This document shows, one piece after another, positions 23,819 through 34,300 of a stretch of DNA of 64,000 nt (its first letter is position 1; each line of letters begins with the position of its first letter). The stretch comes from Mannheimia glucosida. Its GTDB lineage: Bacteria > Pseudomonadota > Gammaproteobacteria > Enterobacterales > Pasteurellaceae. A program made the position numbers and the translations under genes. The stretch spans positions 1,860,001 through 1,924,000 of the forward strand of contig NZ_CP176502.1 in assembly GCF_046267875.1 (NCBI RefSeq), given 5' to 3'. The notes below the pieces were generated by a model. It had not been told where the DNA came from. It saw only the letters and a program-made list of their open reading frames with translations, and searched no databases.

Positions 23819-23876
23819 ACAAGCGGTTAAATTTCCGTTAGAATTTGCAAATTTCCCGATAAATTTCACCGCTTGT
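23819..23876. repeat. Inverted uptake-signal pair upstream of gyrB
   Basis: ACAAGCGGTTAAATTT faces AAATTTCACCGCTTGT across about 26 bases, between ubiA and gyrB. Confidence 0.75.
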
Positions 23877-23893
23877 AGATAAAAACCATAGAT

Positions 23894-23926
23894 AAAAAAA
23901 TAGGGGCTAAATATCTTTAGCCCCTA
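23894..23926 (-). terminator. ubiA terminator
   Basis: 11-bp stem TAGGGGCTAAA/TTTAGCCCCTA with a 4-base loop followed on the minus strand by seven T. It also belongs to the REP-like palindrome group. Confidence 0.88.
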
Positions 23927-23932
23927 CCGTCA

Positions 23933-24808
23933 TCAGAAATAAATCCCGACTAAAATCGCCACGAACACACCTAAACCGAAATAGTGGTTATTTAGAAACG
24001 CTTTAAAGCATTCGCTGCGTTCTCGTTTTTTAGTCAGCCAGCATTGGTAGATAAACAGCGTGGCACTTAAGGCTAATACGACAAAATAGCCGATGTGATA
24101 ATCTTTTACCACGCCCAATAATCCCAATAAAATCAAGGTGATAAACTGTAATAACGCAATAATTTTATTATCGTATTGAGCGAATAAAATCGCGGTGGAT
24201 TTAACTCCAATTCGCAAATCATCATCACGATCCACCATAGCATATTGGGTGTCGTAAGCGACTGTCCACGCCAGATTGGCAAAAAAAAGCAGCCAGCATT
24301 CAAGTGGAAGGGCTTCCGTTACCGCACCAAATGCCATTGGAATCGACCAGCCAAATGCCATTCCAAGCACCACTTGTGGCAAGTGGGTAAAACGCTTCAT
24401 AAAGGGGTAAATGACTGCCAAAAATACCGCAACAAATGAAAGTAAAAAAGCGTATCGGTTGAGCATTAAATCGAGCAGAAAGGCGAACAATAGCAAGATT
24501 GCAAAAATCACTTTTGCCTCTGTGGTAGTCACTCTGCCGGTAGCTAGCGGGCGTTGAGAGGTGCGTTTAACGTGTCCGTCAATCTCTCTGTCGGCATAAT
24601 CATTAATCACACAACCTGCCGCACGCATAACGATTACCCCAAGGGTAAAAATAACTAAAATCGCAACAGGCGGCATTCCCTCTGCGGCAATAAATAACGC
24701 CCATAGTGTGGGGTGTAATAATAATAACGTGCCGATGGGTTTATCGAAACGCATTAACTGGGCGTAGGCAATCCATTTTTGTTTAGAAAAAAGAGTTTCG
24801 TTATTCAT
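23933..24808 (-). CDS. ubiA: 4-hydroxybenzoate octaprenyltransferase
   Basis: Integral inner-membrane prenyltransferase that attaches the polyprenyl tail to 4-hydroxybenzoate in ubiquinone synthesis. Both Asp-rich Mg/diphosphate motifs are present: NDYADREID (about residues 69-77) and YDTQYAMVDRDDD (about 186-198). Multiple hydrophobic helices follow, and 291 aa is normal. It overlaps glpR by 8 bases, an unusual pairing since enterics have ubiC-ubiA; ubiC is absent here. Confidence 0.95.
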   Translation of the reverse strand: MNNETLFSKQKWIAYAQLMRFDKPIGTLLLLHPTLWALFIAAEGMPPVAILVIFTLGVIVMRAAGCVINDYADREIDGHVKRTSQRPLATGRVTTTEAKVIFAILLLFAFLLDLMLNRYAFLLSFVAVFLAVIYPFMKRFTHLPQVVLGMAFGWSIPMAFGAVTEALPLECWLLFFANLAWTVAYDTQYAMVDRDDDLRIGVKSTAILFAQYDNKIIALLQFITLILLGLLGVVKDYHIGYFVVLALSATLFIYQCWLTKKRERSECFKAFLNNHYFGLGVFVAILVGIYF

Positions 24809-25562
24809 TACAAATTTTGACGATAACGTCCGATTGGCTTAAATGAGTTTGTAATTCTAACGGTAAATCTTGATCTGTAAACAAATAATTTACTTCTTTA
24901 ACATTTCCTAAACGTGCAATAGCTGTACGGGTAAACTTTGAATGATCGGTCACTAAAACCACTTGTCGGGAACATTCCATCAATGCACGCTTTACCTGCA
25001 CTTCGTGGTAATCGTAATCGAGCATAGAGCCGTCCATATCCACCGCACTAATGCCTAAAATCCCAAAGTCCAAACGGAATTGGTTAATAAAGCGAACCGT
25101 TTCTTCTCCGATTAGCCCGCCATCACTTCTTAGTCCTCCGCCTGCTACCGTAATTTGGCAATCTTCATTTTGCATCAGAATATGAGCCGCATTTAAATTA
25201 TTGGTAACTACTTTTAAATTTTTATGCGAAAGTAAGGCTAATGCCACTGCTTCTGAAGTCGTGCCAATATCTAAAAATAATGATGCTCCATTTGGAATCA
25301 GTTTTGCCACCTGTTGGGCAATCGCATTTTTCTCGTGTGAGAAAAATTGCTTGCGGTGGGTGTAATCACTATTCTCCGTATTGGAAGGAGCAGCTGCCCC
25401 ACCGTGATGACGGCGAATCAGATTATTTTCTGCCATTTCATTCAGATCACGGCGAATGGTTTGCGGACTCACATTCAATTCAGCCACTAATTGCTCGGTA
25501 CTCACATAGCCAAGCTGATTAACCAGCTCGATGATCTTTTTGTGTCTGTTTGCCTGTTTCAT
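24801..25562 (-). CDS. glpR: DeoR-family repressor GlpR
   Basis: DeoR helix-turn-helix repressor (QLVAELNVSPQTIRRDLNEMAENNLIRRHHGGA, about 22-55) with a C-terminal sugar-phosphate sensor domain (FLDIGTTSEAVA, VTNNLNAAHIL, DFGILGISAVDMDGS). From memory it tracks E. coli GlpR, the glycerol-3-phosphate regulon repressor, over its whole length, including MKQxxRHxxIIELV at the start. 253 aa. It is co-transcribed with ubiA (8-base overlap); no glp genes are adjacent. Confidence 0.85.
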   Translation of the reverse strand: MKQANRHKKIIELVNQLGYVSTEQLVAELNVSPQTIRRDLNEMAENNLIRRHHGGAAAPSNTENSDYTHRKQFFSHEKNAIAQQVAKLIPNGASLFLDIGTTSEAVALALLSHKNLKVVTNNLNAAHILMQNEDCQITVAGGGLRSDGGLIGEETVRFINQFRLDFGILGISAVDMDGSMLDYDYHEVQVKRALMECSRQVVLVTDHSKFTRTAIARLGNVKEVNYLFTDQDLPLELQTHLSQSDVIVKICNE

Positions 25563-25589
25563 ATTTCCTCTTTTGCAAATAATTTGCAG

Positions 25590-25618
25590 AAAAAGACCGC
25601 TTGCAAGCGGTCTTTTTT
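25590..25618 (-). terminator. purB terminator built from uptake signals
   Basis: Continuous palindrome AAAAAGACCGCTTG/CAAGCGGTCTTTTT made of two abutting uptake-signal cores, between purB and glpR. Confidence 0.88.
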
Positions 25619-25628
25619 CAGTTAAATT

Positions 25629-26996
25629 TTACAATTTATCAACAAGTTCAACCGCATAGCCGATATAGCTTGCCGGTGTCATCTCTTTCAAACGATTTTT
25701 TTCATTTTCCGGAATTTCCAACTTATCGATAAACTCACGCATTGCGGTTTCATCAACCCGTTTGCCTCGAGTCAGCTCTTTAAGTTTTTCATACGGTTTT
25801 TCAATGCCATAACGACGCATAACAGTTTGAATTGGCTCTGCCAATACTTCCCAGTTTTGGTTGAGTTCATCACGCAAGTGCTGCTCATTCACTTCTAATT
25901 TACTGATGCCTTTTAAAGTTGCCGCATAAGCAATCAAGGCATAACCTAAGCCTACGCCTAAATTACGTAAGACCGTGGAATCGGTTAAATCACGCTGCCA
26001 GCGGGAAATCGGCAATTTTTGCCCCAAATGAGCCATTACCGCATTTGCCAAGCCAAGATTGCCTTCGGAGTTTTCAAAATCAATCGGGTTCACTTTATGT
26101 GGCATTGTGCTTGAGCCGATTTCACCGGCAATAGTACGTTGTTTGAAGTGATTTAAGGCAATGTAGCCCCACATATCACGATCAAAATCAATTAAAATCG
26201 TATTAAAACGAGCTACGCAATCAAAGAACTCCGCAATATAATCGTGCGGTTCAATTTGGGTGGTGTATGGGTTCCACATCACACCTAACGATTCCACAAA
26301 TTCTTGGCTGAAAGTGTGCCAATCAATCTCCGGATATGCCGATAAATGTGCATTATAGTTGCCCACTGCCCCATTGATTTTGGCTAGAATGTCTAAATTT
26401 TCTAACTGTTTATATTGGCGTTGTAAACGATATGCAACATTTGCCATCTCTTTGCCCATTGTTGTCGGGCTTGCCGGCTGACCGTGTGTGCGAGAAAGCA
26501 ACGGAATATGTTGGTAACGTTTCGCCAGCTCGGCTACTGCATCAATCACTTTTTTCCATTCAGGTAATAACACTTCTTCACGAGCGGTTTTAAGCATTAA
26601 AGCGTGCGAAGTATTATTGATATCTTCAGAAGTACACGCAAAATGAATAAATTCATTCACCGCTTGTAATTCAGGCAACGCTTCACATTTCTCTTTTAGG
26701 AAATACTCCACCGCTTTTACATCGTGGTTGGTGGTACGTTCAATCGTTTTAATCCGATTGGCATCTTCTAACGAAAAATCAGCCACAATTTGGTTTAGGT
26801 AATCGTTTGCTTTTTCAGAAAACACTGGAACTTCATTAATTTGTGTATGCGATGCCAATTTTTGTAACCAGCGAACTTCCACCGTCACACGGAATTTTAA
26901 TAAGCCAAATTCACTAAAAATCGGACGAAGGCTCGCAACTTTGTCTTGATAACGTCCATCAATCGGGGATAACGCAGTTAAAGCGGTAAGTTCCAT
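25629..26996 (-). CDS. purB: Adenylosuccinate lyase
   Basis: Fumarase/aspartase-superfamily lyase acting twice in purine synthesis (SAICAR to AICAR; adenylosuccinate to AMP). The signature GSSTMPHKVNPIDFENSEGN (near residue 295, with the catalytic Ser loop), TSEDINNTSHAL and SRTHGQPASPTTMGKE are clear. 455 aa. Lies 33 bases downstream of hflD on the same strand, the usual hflD-purB order in gammaproteobacteria. Confidence 0.97.
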   Translation of the reverse strand: MELTALTALSPIDGRYQDKVASLRPIFSEFGLLKFRVTVEVRWLQKLASHTQINEVPVFSEKANDYLNQIVADFSLEDANRIKTIERTTNHDVKAVEYFLKEKCEALPELQAVNEFIHFACTSEDINNTSHALMLKTAREEVLLPEWKKVIDAVAELAKRYQHIPLLSRTHGQPASPTTMGKEMANVAYRLQRQYKQLENLDILAKINGAVGNYNAHLSAYPEIDWHTFSQEFVESLGVMWNPYTTQIEPHDYIAEFFDCVARFNTILIDFDRDMWGYIALNHFKQRTIAGEIGSSTMPHKVNPIDFENSEGNLGLANAVMAHLGQKLPISRWQRDLTDSTVLRNLGVGLGYALIAYAATLKGISKLEVNEQHLRDELNQNWEVLAEPIQTVMRRYGIEKPYEKLKELTRGKRVDETAMREFIDKLEIPENEKNRLKEMTPASYIGYAVELVDKL

Positions 26997-27029
26997 TGTT
27001 TTATATTCTCCAAATAGGTAAATGTTCGG

Positions 27030-27659
27030 TTAGATTTGACGATAAAATTTCTGTGCTTGGTTAAAAATTTTCTTGCGTGAAAATAAAAATTGCCAACGGC
27101 TTCCGCCGACTTGCTGCCACAAAATACCGGCTCGAATACCGGCTAGTAGCGAGGCTCGAATTTTATTTTGAATATCCGGGCGAACCAAGTAATCCTGCAT
27201 TCCTATCACGTGAATTTTCGTGCCTAACGGGCTGATAATATCGCTATAAATAGCGGCTAAATTGGCAATCATTTGATCTGCCATCACATTATCTTCATAC
27301 AGAGCTAACTGGCGTTCCACTTGCTGTAAACGCTGAGCTAACTGTTGTTTTGCTTCAGGGTTTTTATTGAGTTTTTGACTAAGGGCGAGCAAGCTTATCC
27401 AATAACGACCGACTTCGGTATCTAATTTACCGTTACCGCCGCCGGTTTGAGCTAATGCGGTTTCTAAACCCATTTTTAAATGGGAAAGATCATCGCCAAA
27501 TACACTTAACGTTGATTCCGGCTGAGTGATTAACAGGCTTTCTAAAGCACACTTAAAAGCCTCTCTGTCTGCCGTGCCTTTATGTGCAAATTGTTGTACT
27601 AACGTCGCTGCTTGGCACACTCCGGCATAAGCAAGGGTAATATCGTGGTAATCCGTCAT
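27030..27659 (-). CDS. hflD: HflD, lysogenization regulator homolog
   Basis: Helical 209 aa protein of the HflD/YcfC family, which in E. coli binds phage lambda CII at the inner membrane and destabilises it. Typical stretches: YAGVCQAATLVQQFA, GNGKLDTEVGRYWISLLALSQKL, LAAIYSDIISPLGTKIHVIG, KIRASLLAGIRAGILWQQVGG. It directly precedes purB, as in E. coli, where mnmA is upstream; here cydC is upstream instead. Confidence 0.92.
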   Translation of the reverse strand: MTDYHDITLAYAGVCQAATLVQQFAHKGTADREAFKCALESLLITQPESTLSVFGDDLSHLKMGLETALAQTGGGNGKLDTEVGRYWISLLALSQKLNKNPEAKQQLAQRLQQVERQLALYEDNVMADQMIANLAAIYSDIISPLGTKIHVIGMQDYLVRPDIQNKIRASLLAGIRAGILWQQVGGSRWQFLFSRKKIFNQAQKFYRQI

Positions 27660-27725
27660 CTCTGTAAAATTCAGTATGATAAAAAATTAGTGGGGAATAT
27701 AGCATTTTTTCAGCTTCTTTTGAAT

Positions 27726-27764
27726 GGCAAAAGGCATTTATTCTATTGAAAAATAAATGCCTTT
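27726..27764 (-). terminator. cydC terminator
   Basis: 13-bp stem AAAGGCATTTATT/AATAAATGCCTTT with a 9-base loop and TTTT on the minus strand. Confidence 0.8.
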
Positions 27765-27791
27765 TCATTAATACGCAGTTTGCTGCAAAAA

Positions 27792-29456
27792 CTACCCTAC
27801 CAATCGCCCATTATCCATTCGATAAACCAGATCGAATTTATCCAATCCGCTTTGGCGGTGAGTAATCATAATTAAGGTGCGTTCTCGGCAGTGAGTCAAA
27901 ATCAGGTTTAAAATTTGCTGTTCGGTTTCTCTGTCCAACCCTTCTGTCGGCTCATCAAGTAAAACTAATTCAGCAGAACTCAGGAGCAAACGGGCAAGCC
28001 CTAAACGGCGTTGTTCGCCACCAGAAAGCGGTCTGCCGCCCTCGCCTAACCATAAATTCAAGCCGTCTGTTTCAAGCAAATGCCCTAAGCCTACTTTTCT
28101 TACTACTTCTTGCATTTGTTCGTCTGTGGCTTGAGCATTCCCCATCAATAAATTATCTCGCAACGTTTGGCTAAAAATATGCACTCGTTGGCTTAAGGTA
28201 ACTAATTTTGAGCGTAACATCGGCTCTGAATATTCGTCAATTTTACAATTATTCAGCCAAATTTGACCGCTTGTAGGGTCGTAGTTGCGGTTTAACAGTT
28301 GGAATATGGTCGATTTTCCGCTACCCGTTTTACCTAAGATTGCCACTTTCTGCCCTTTTAATACCTCAAAGGAAAGATTATTTAGTACGTTTTGCTCGCT
28401 GTAATAAGCAAAGCTCACGTTTTCAAAGCGTACAAGCGGTTGATTTTGGCTAAAATTTTGCCATTCTGCCTTGCTACCAAATGTTACATTAGGCTGTTGT
28501 TCGGTAATTTCACTAATCCGCTCGGCGGCGGTAATCACTTGCCCTAAATGCAAAAAGGCGATACCAATCGGGGAAAGAATCTCCGCCGATGCCATTACGC
28601 AAAAAATCACTAACGCAATTAAGGCTTCAGGGTATTTTGCAGTGGGCACATTAATCGAAGTTGAAACCAAATAGATCACCACACAAGTCAAAATGCCGTT
28701 GGATAACATTATCAAGCTATTTGATAAGCCGGATAATCGGCTTTCTTTGCTTTGAGCGTTCAGCCATTGGCGTTCAGTTTGCTGTAATTTTTCGCTCATT
28801 TGGTTCAAGTTGCCAAAGAGCAAAAATTCTGCATTTAACTGTACCCACTCAATAAATTGGCTGCGGTAATTTGCTCGGCTTTGTATTGCATTACGCCCTA
28901 ATTTCAAACCTAATCGATAAAATACGGTAGGAATAACGGCAAGCAATACCAATAGTGTGCCGCAAATGATCAGCATTAATGGCACGGAAACAAAAGAAAG
29001 CCCGATTGCCATAAATGCAATAATCATCACTGCACTGATAAAAGGCGAGACTAAATTCAGATATAGGGTGTCTAACGTATCCACATCTGCCACCAAGCGG
29101 TTTAACAATTCACTGTTTCTAAAGCGATTTAGCCCGCTTGGACTCAGTGGGATCAATTTTTTAAAGACGCTAACACGCAAATTTGCCAATACCCGAAAAG
29201 TCGCATCGTGGGTGACTAAACGTTCAAAGTAACGTGAAATTGTCCGCCCTACTGCCAATCCTCTCACCCCCGATGAAGGGTAGAAAAAGTTAAAAATAAG
29301 CGCATTGCCGGCTAGAAATGAGGCGGCTAAAAACCAACTGGAAAGGCTGAGCAAACCGATACTTGCCGCTAATCCTAAAATTGCCAGCATAACACCTAAT
29401 AATAGTCGCCCCAAATGGGTTTGGTAGAGAGCAAAAAACGGGAACAACGATTTCAT
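27792..29456 (-). CDS. cydC: Cysteine/glutathione ABC exporter subunit CydC
   Basis: Half ABC transporter with six-helix membrane domain then ATPase: Walker A GKTGSGKST (about residues 373-381), signature LSGGEQRRLGLARLLL, Walker B LVLLDEPTEGLD. With CydD it exports cysteine and glutathione to the periplasm, needed for cytochrome bd assembly. 554 aa. The start overlaps the cydD stop (TAATG), so the two are translationally coupled. Confidence 0.94.
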   Translation of the reverse strand: MKSLFPFFALYQTHLGRLLLGVMLAILGLAASIGLLSLSSWFLAASFLAGNALIFNFFYPSSGVRGLAVGRTISRYFERLVTHDATFRVLANLRVSVFKKLIPLSPSGLNRFRNSELLNRLVADVDTLDTLYLNLVSPFISAVMIIAFMAIGLSFVSVPLMLIICGTLLVLLAVIPTVFYRLGLKLGRNAIQSRANYRSQFIEWVQLNAEFLLFGNLNQMSEKLQQTERQWLNAQSKESRLSGLSNSLIMLSNGILTCVVIYLVSTSINVPTAKYPEALIALVIFCVMASAEILSPIGIAFLHLGQVITAAERISEITEQQPNVTFGSKAEWQNFSQNQPLVRFENVSFAYYSEQNVLNNLSFEVLKGQKVAILGKTGSGKSTIFQLLNRNYDPTSGQIWLNNCKIDEYSEPMLRSKLVTLSQRVHIFSQTLRDNLLMGNAQATDEQMQEVVRKVGLGHLLETDGLNLWLGEGGRPLSGGEQRRLGLARLLLSSAELVLLDEPTEGLDRETEQQILNLILTHCRERTLIMITHRQSGLDKFDLVYRMDNGRLVG

Positions 29457-31222
29457 TAGATTTCTCCCTGATGCACTAATTCATTATGTAATAATTCCGC
29501 AAAAAAGCTGGTGTGCTCTAATTCAGTGAAACGACCTTTCTGAATGATTTGCCCTTGTTTCATCACCCAAATTTCATCGCATTGGGTTAAATCTTCCACT
29601 CGATGGGTAATCATTAGCGTGGTTTGCTCTCGGCTGAGATTATGCAGAGCGGCTAACACTTGCTGTTCCGAATCCATATCCAAGCTGGCGGTAGGTTCAT
29701 CTAACAGTAATAATTCGTAGGGGCGAAGCAACGCTCGTGCAATCGCAATCCGCTGAGCTTGTCCGCCCGAAATACCGATATTGCTATCTTGCACTTGGTG
29801 ATCCTGCCCTAAACGTGCCACAAATTCATCGGCTTTTGAAAGCCGTAATGCCTTGGCTAATTCAGAATCTGTCGCATTAGGGTTGCCTATTAAAATATTC
29901 TCTTTCAAACTGCCACGCATTAATTGCGGATTTTGCCCTACCCACGCTAATTTCGCTCGCCATTGGCTTAAATTTAAATCTCGCAGTTCGGTGCCGTTAA
30001 TCGTAACCGATCCTTCATAAGGCAAGAAACCAAGTAACATATTCATTAATGAACTTTTTCCTGCACCACTTTGCCCAACCAAAGCGATATGTTGGTGTGC
30101 ATTCAACTCGAAATTTAACGCTTGGGTTAAGGCTTTGCCTTGTGGTGAGAAGATCACGCAATCTTTGGCTTGAATCACAAGCGGTTGATTTTCAACATTT
30201 TTTTGCAAATTGCCACCTTGCGTTTTCACCTTTTCTTTTAAGAAAGTTTCGATATTATCTGCGGCACTAATCGCTGCTGCCTTGTCGTGATAAAATACCC
30301 CAAGTTCACGCATCGGTTGGTAAAACTCAGGTGCCATCATTAGACAAAAGAAGCCGATAAACAAGGTCACGCCCGTACCATAATAGCCAAAATCCAGCTC
30401 ACCTAAAAAAATAAAGCCAAAATAGACCGCCGTCACCGCAATCGATACCGCCGTGAAAAACTCCAATACCGCAGAGGATAAAAACGCCATTTTTAGTACG
30501 TCCATCGTACTGATTCGGAAATCTTCGGTGCTTTGGTAGATTTGTTCAGTCTGCTTTTCCGCTTGCCCAAATAAGCGAATGGTTTCTAAACCTTTTAATT
30601 TATCTAAGAACTGTCCGCTAATACGGGAAAGAATGCCGATATTACGCTGATTTGCCTCCACTGCTTTCATTCCGGCTAAAATCATAAATAAAGGTAATAA
30701 TGGCATTGTTGCAAATAAAATAGCCCCTGCTGCCCAGTTAATCGGGAATACAAAACAGAGGATCAGTAATGGCACTATCAGCGATAAAAATTGCTGTGGC
30801 AAATAGCGTGCGTAGAAATTATGTAGATTTTCCACCTGCTCAAGCATTAAGGTTGCCCAGCTGCCCGCCGGTTTTTGTTGAATGCTCATCGACCCGACTG
30901 CTTCCATTTTGGCTAGAATTTGGCGGCGAAGATGTAAACGCAAGGTTTGCCCCGCTTTGAAACCGACACGCTCACGCAGAAAAATGAAGAATGCTCTGGC
31001 AGCAAAACAACAGAATAAGAGCATAATTTCAACCAGAAAGCTATTCGGTGACTGCTTTCCGATAATCATTTTGTCTAACATTGTGGCAATCAGCCACATC
31101 TGTCCAATCATACATAAACTACTGAAACTCCCTAACAGTATGTTTAAGTGCATATATTTTTTGATGACTTTTTGCTCACTTTTAAGCCATTTTTGTAATT
31201 CGCGTTGGCGTTGTTTTTCCAT
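29456..31222 (-). CDS. cydD: Cysteine/glutathione ABC exporter subunit CydD
   Basis: First half of the CydDC heterodimer: membrane domain (hydrophobic stretches from about residue 25), then Walker A GQSGAGKSS, signature ISGGQAQRIAIARALL and Walker B LLLLDEPTASLD. 588 aa, standard. An uptake signal lies just upstream (AACCGCTTGT). Confidence 0.94.
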   Translation of the reverse strand: MEKQRQRELQKWLKSEQKVIKKYMHLNILLGSFSSLCMIGQMWLIATMLDKMIIGKQSPNSFLVEIMLLFCCFAARAFFIFLRERVGFKAGQTLRLHLRRQILAKMEAVGSMSIQQKPAGSWATLMLEQVENLHNFYARYLPQQFLSLIVPLLILCFVFPINWAAGAILFATMPLLPLFMILAGMKAVEANQRNIGILSRISGQFLDKLKGLETIRLFGQAEKQTEQIYQSTEDFRISTMDVLKMAFLSSAVLEFFTAVSIAVTAVYFGFIFLGELDFGYYGTGVTLFIGFFCLMMAPEFYQPMRELGVFYHDKAAAISAADNIETFLKEKVKTQGGNLQKNVENQPLVIQAKDCVIFSPQGKALTQALNFELNAHQHIALVGQSGAGKSSLMNMLLGFLPYEGSVTINGTELRDLNLSQWRAKLAWVGQNPQLMRGSLKENILIGNPNATDSELAKALRLSKADEFVARLGQDHQVQDSNIGISGGQAQRIAIARALLRPYELLLLDEPTASLDMDSEQQVLAALHNLSREQTTLMITHRVEDLTQCDEIWVMKQGQIIQKGRFTELEHTSFFAELLHNELVHQGEI

Positions 31223-31286
31223 AATTTTGTCAATTTTTTTGTTTTTTCAACCGCTTGTAAATCGGGTTTGCCATTCTACTATAAAG

Positions 31287-31323
31287 CAAAAAGGTTGTTA
31301 ATGGCGAAACATTAACAACCTTT
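31287..31323 (-). terminator. tamB terminator
   Basis: Perfect 14-bp stem AAAGGTTGTTAATG/CATTAACAACCTTT with a GCGAAA loop and a T-run on the minus strand. Confidence 0.9.
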
Positions 31324-31336
31324 CATTCAGCCTTAA

Positions 31337-34300
31337 CTAGAATAGCTCGTCAAATTCAAAGCGATACATTAAATCTACCGCTTGGTTAATACTTGAGACC
31401 CATTGTAAGTACAGCCTTGGCGTTAAATTGTAGCGTAAGGTTAATTCGGTAAGCGGTGCAAAAATGCCTACGCCATATTTCACTCGGAATTTAGGGGCAA
31501 GGCTGGCGCTTACCTCTACTTTGGTGTTATCACCGATACCTGCGGTAGTCACGCTTAAATCTTTGAGTCCGAAAGTACTACCAACATCACCCACCAATTT
31601 ACTGCTTTTTGATAAGCTCATACTGAGTAATGCCGCAGCGACTGCATTACTAGAGCTTGCATCACCACTGCTTTCCAATGAGCGACCAGTTAAAATATAG
31701 GAAAGTGCCTCATTTTGCGACATTGCCGGATCAGAGAATACTTTTACCGTTGGGCTGTCTGCCAAACCCGTTACTCTCACTCCCGCAGTAATGGTCGGAT
31801 CTTCCATTGCCTCCGGATTACGTATGGCTTCAATATCTAGGGTTGGCTGAGACGGTGAGCCGGCAAAACTAATATCACCTTTACGAATCAATAAGTCTTG
31901 CCCATAGGCAGCAAATCGCCCTTCACGCAAATGAACTTGCCCATAAAGCCCCAGCCCTTGTTTACCTTGTCTGACAGACAATAAGCCATTCACGTTACTG
32001 TTTAAACCATAGGCTTTGAGTTTGACATCATTACCGATGTTAATCTTAATATCTGCATTAATTGCCATTCCGCTTGAAGTTTGAGCCGGAATATTACGTT
32101 GGCTAAACGGCACTTTATTTTTCACCGAGCCATCCATAATTACCTCATCTCCACTTACACTGACCGCACTTTCAGGTAACTGCTCGACTTCAATTCTTGC
32201 CCAAGGGATATCTACATTTCCACTTAAGGTTAAAAGAGTTGGCGTTGCCGTCACTTGAATATCCGGGCTAACTGCCACTTTTGCGATATTAGGAATATCC
32301 ACTTGGAAACGGTTAGCTTGAGCGTGAACCCGTGTTTTCCACGCATTTAGATCTCGCCAGTCTGCATCGCCCTCCAAACGCAGTTCGCTTTGTTTGGTTT
32401 GTAATTTACCGCTTAAAGTCGATGTTGCCCCGTGGAAATTCATTGCTAAATTCCCACCTGTAATATCAAACGGCATTGTAACAGAGCGGGCTTTTAACTC
32501 TGTGACGTTTAGATTTCCGTGCAATAACGGAGAGGTTGCGGTACCGCTCACAGTAAGACGAGCATTCACATTGCCATCAACCGAATCGCCCCGTTCAAGT
32601 ATCGGTCGAATCAGCTTTAAACTTAATTGGTCAAGATGAATATTGCCGGATAACGCACGAGCCTTACTTAAATCTTTCATCACTAAATCAGTCGAAAGCC
32701 TGCCGTTATTTTCAACTCTTAAATCGGATTTAAGGGTTAAATTATTGTCAGACATTTTCAGATCAATTTTAAGCGGTGAAACCGTCAGCGGGAAACTTTT
32801 CCCCCCCTCCATTTTTTGAATAAATTTAATCGCATTAGAGGTTAAATCCAGATTCACTTGAGGCTGTTTATTTTTAAACCAAGCTGCATCGCCTTTGGCA
32901 TTCACAATCCCTGAAAGCTGGCTGTTTTTCTCCAAAAATTGTTGCAATACCGCTAAATCAAAGTTGCGGATTTCAAAAGGCACTTTGCCCTCTACACCTG
33001 CGTTAAATGCAGTCGGGAAACAAAGGTTAATTTTCCGGTTATGCCAACAATGTGCGGAAATATTGGCGTTAATGGCTTTATTGTCATATTTCACATTCAC
33101 CGATTTATCTGCTTGGAATTGACCAAACTCGCTAGATTGAATCGAGACTTGGCTTAATTGCCCTTCCCAAATTTCTTTCAAGCGGTCAAATTTTCCGGAA
33201 ATTTGCAAATCAGCACCAACCGGGTTGCCTTTTGCACTTAATTTCAAGCTATGATTTTCTTCATTTCCTTTTAGCAATAAAGAGGCATTTTCCACTTTGA
33301 TTTCGTTATAGGCAAATTGACGTAACCCCAAGGTTAAATCCCCTTGAATGGTTTTCTCAGTGGTAATTTTGCCTTTTGCGGTTAAATTTTGCAGTTTAAA
33401 TTGCTCATAGCCTACATTTGAGGCAACTAAATCTAAATCAATATTAGGTTCTGAAACCTTACCCGATAATTTGGCATTGCCATTCACGCTGGCTTTTAAA
33501 TTTGGTACTAACCCTTGCAAATTAGGCGCTTTAATATCTGCATAGAAATCAGATTTTTCGCCTAACACACCTTTTAAATCGATCTTATTTTCACCATACA
33601 CCAGCGATAAGCCCGGAACATCTAAAAGTTGTTGATGATCGGCTTTTAAATTACCGCTTAAGTGTAGATTTTTCTGTAATAACGAACCTTTAATATCAAT
33701 ATTCGAGACGTCCGCTTTCCATTCGCTAGCTGAATTGCCCCGTCCTGCATAACCTTCGGAAGATAAAGAACCGGACAATACCGCCGGCCAGTCTGCCAGT
33801 AGAGATTTAGTGTTAATATTCTGAAGTTTCAAATTTGAACGCCACGCAACGCCCTCACTCCAATCCACTAAACCGTCGATCTTCGCTGTACCTTCCAGCG
33901 TATTGAGATTTAAATCTTGTATATTAAAATGAGTTAATTCCCCTTTGCCAGTTAAGCTAGCCGAGCTTGCAGGTACGCCCATTCCTTTGGCACTGACTTT
34001 AGCCTCCAAAGCATAATCTAGGAGATTGCCATTAAGCCTCATGGCGATATTCTCTAAACTCAGCACATCACCATTTTGCTGAGGGGCAAACGGATAACGC
34101 ATTGACTCACTCTTCAGCGATAAATCAAAGGGAGTTTTCGCCTGAGCCAGTGTAACATTACCCTCCAACGAGGCATTAATTGCACCGGCTGTTTTCACTT
34201 TTAGGCTGGTTTTGTCATATAGCTCACCGGAAAGAGTGGCTTCGATCTGATTGAACGGCAATTTTACTTTCGCCGTTTTTGCTTCGTGACCGCTTAGCAT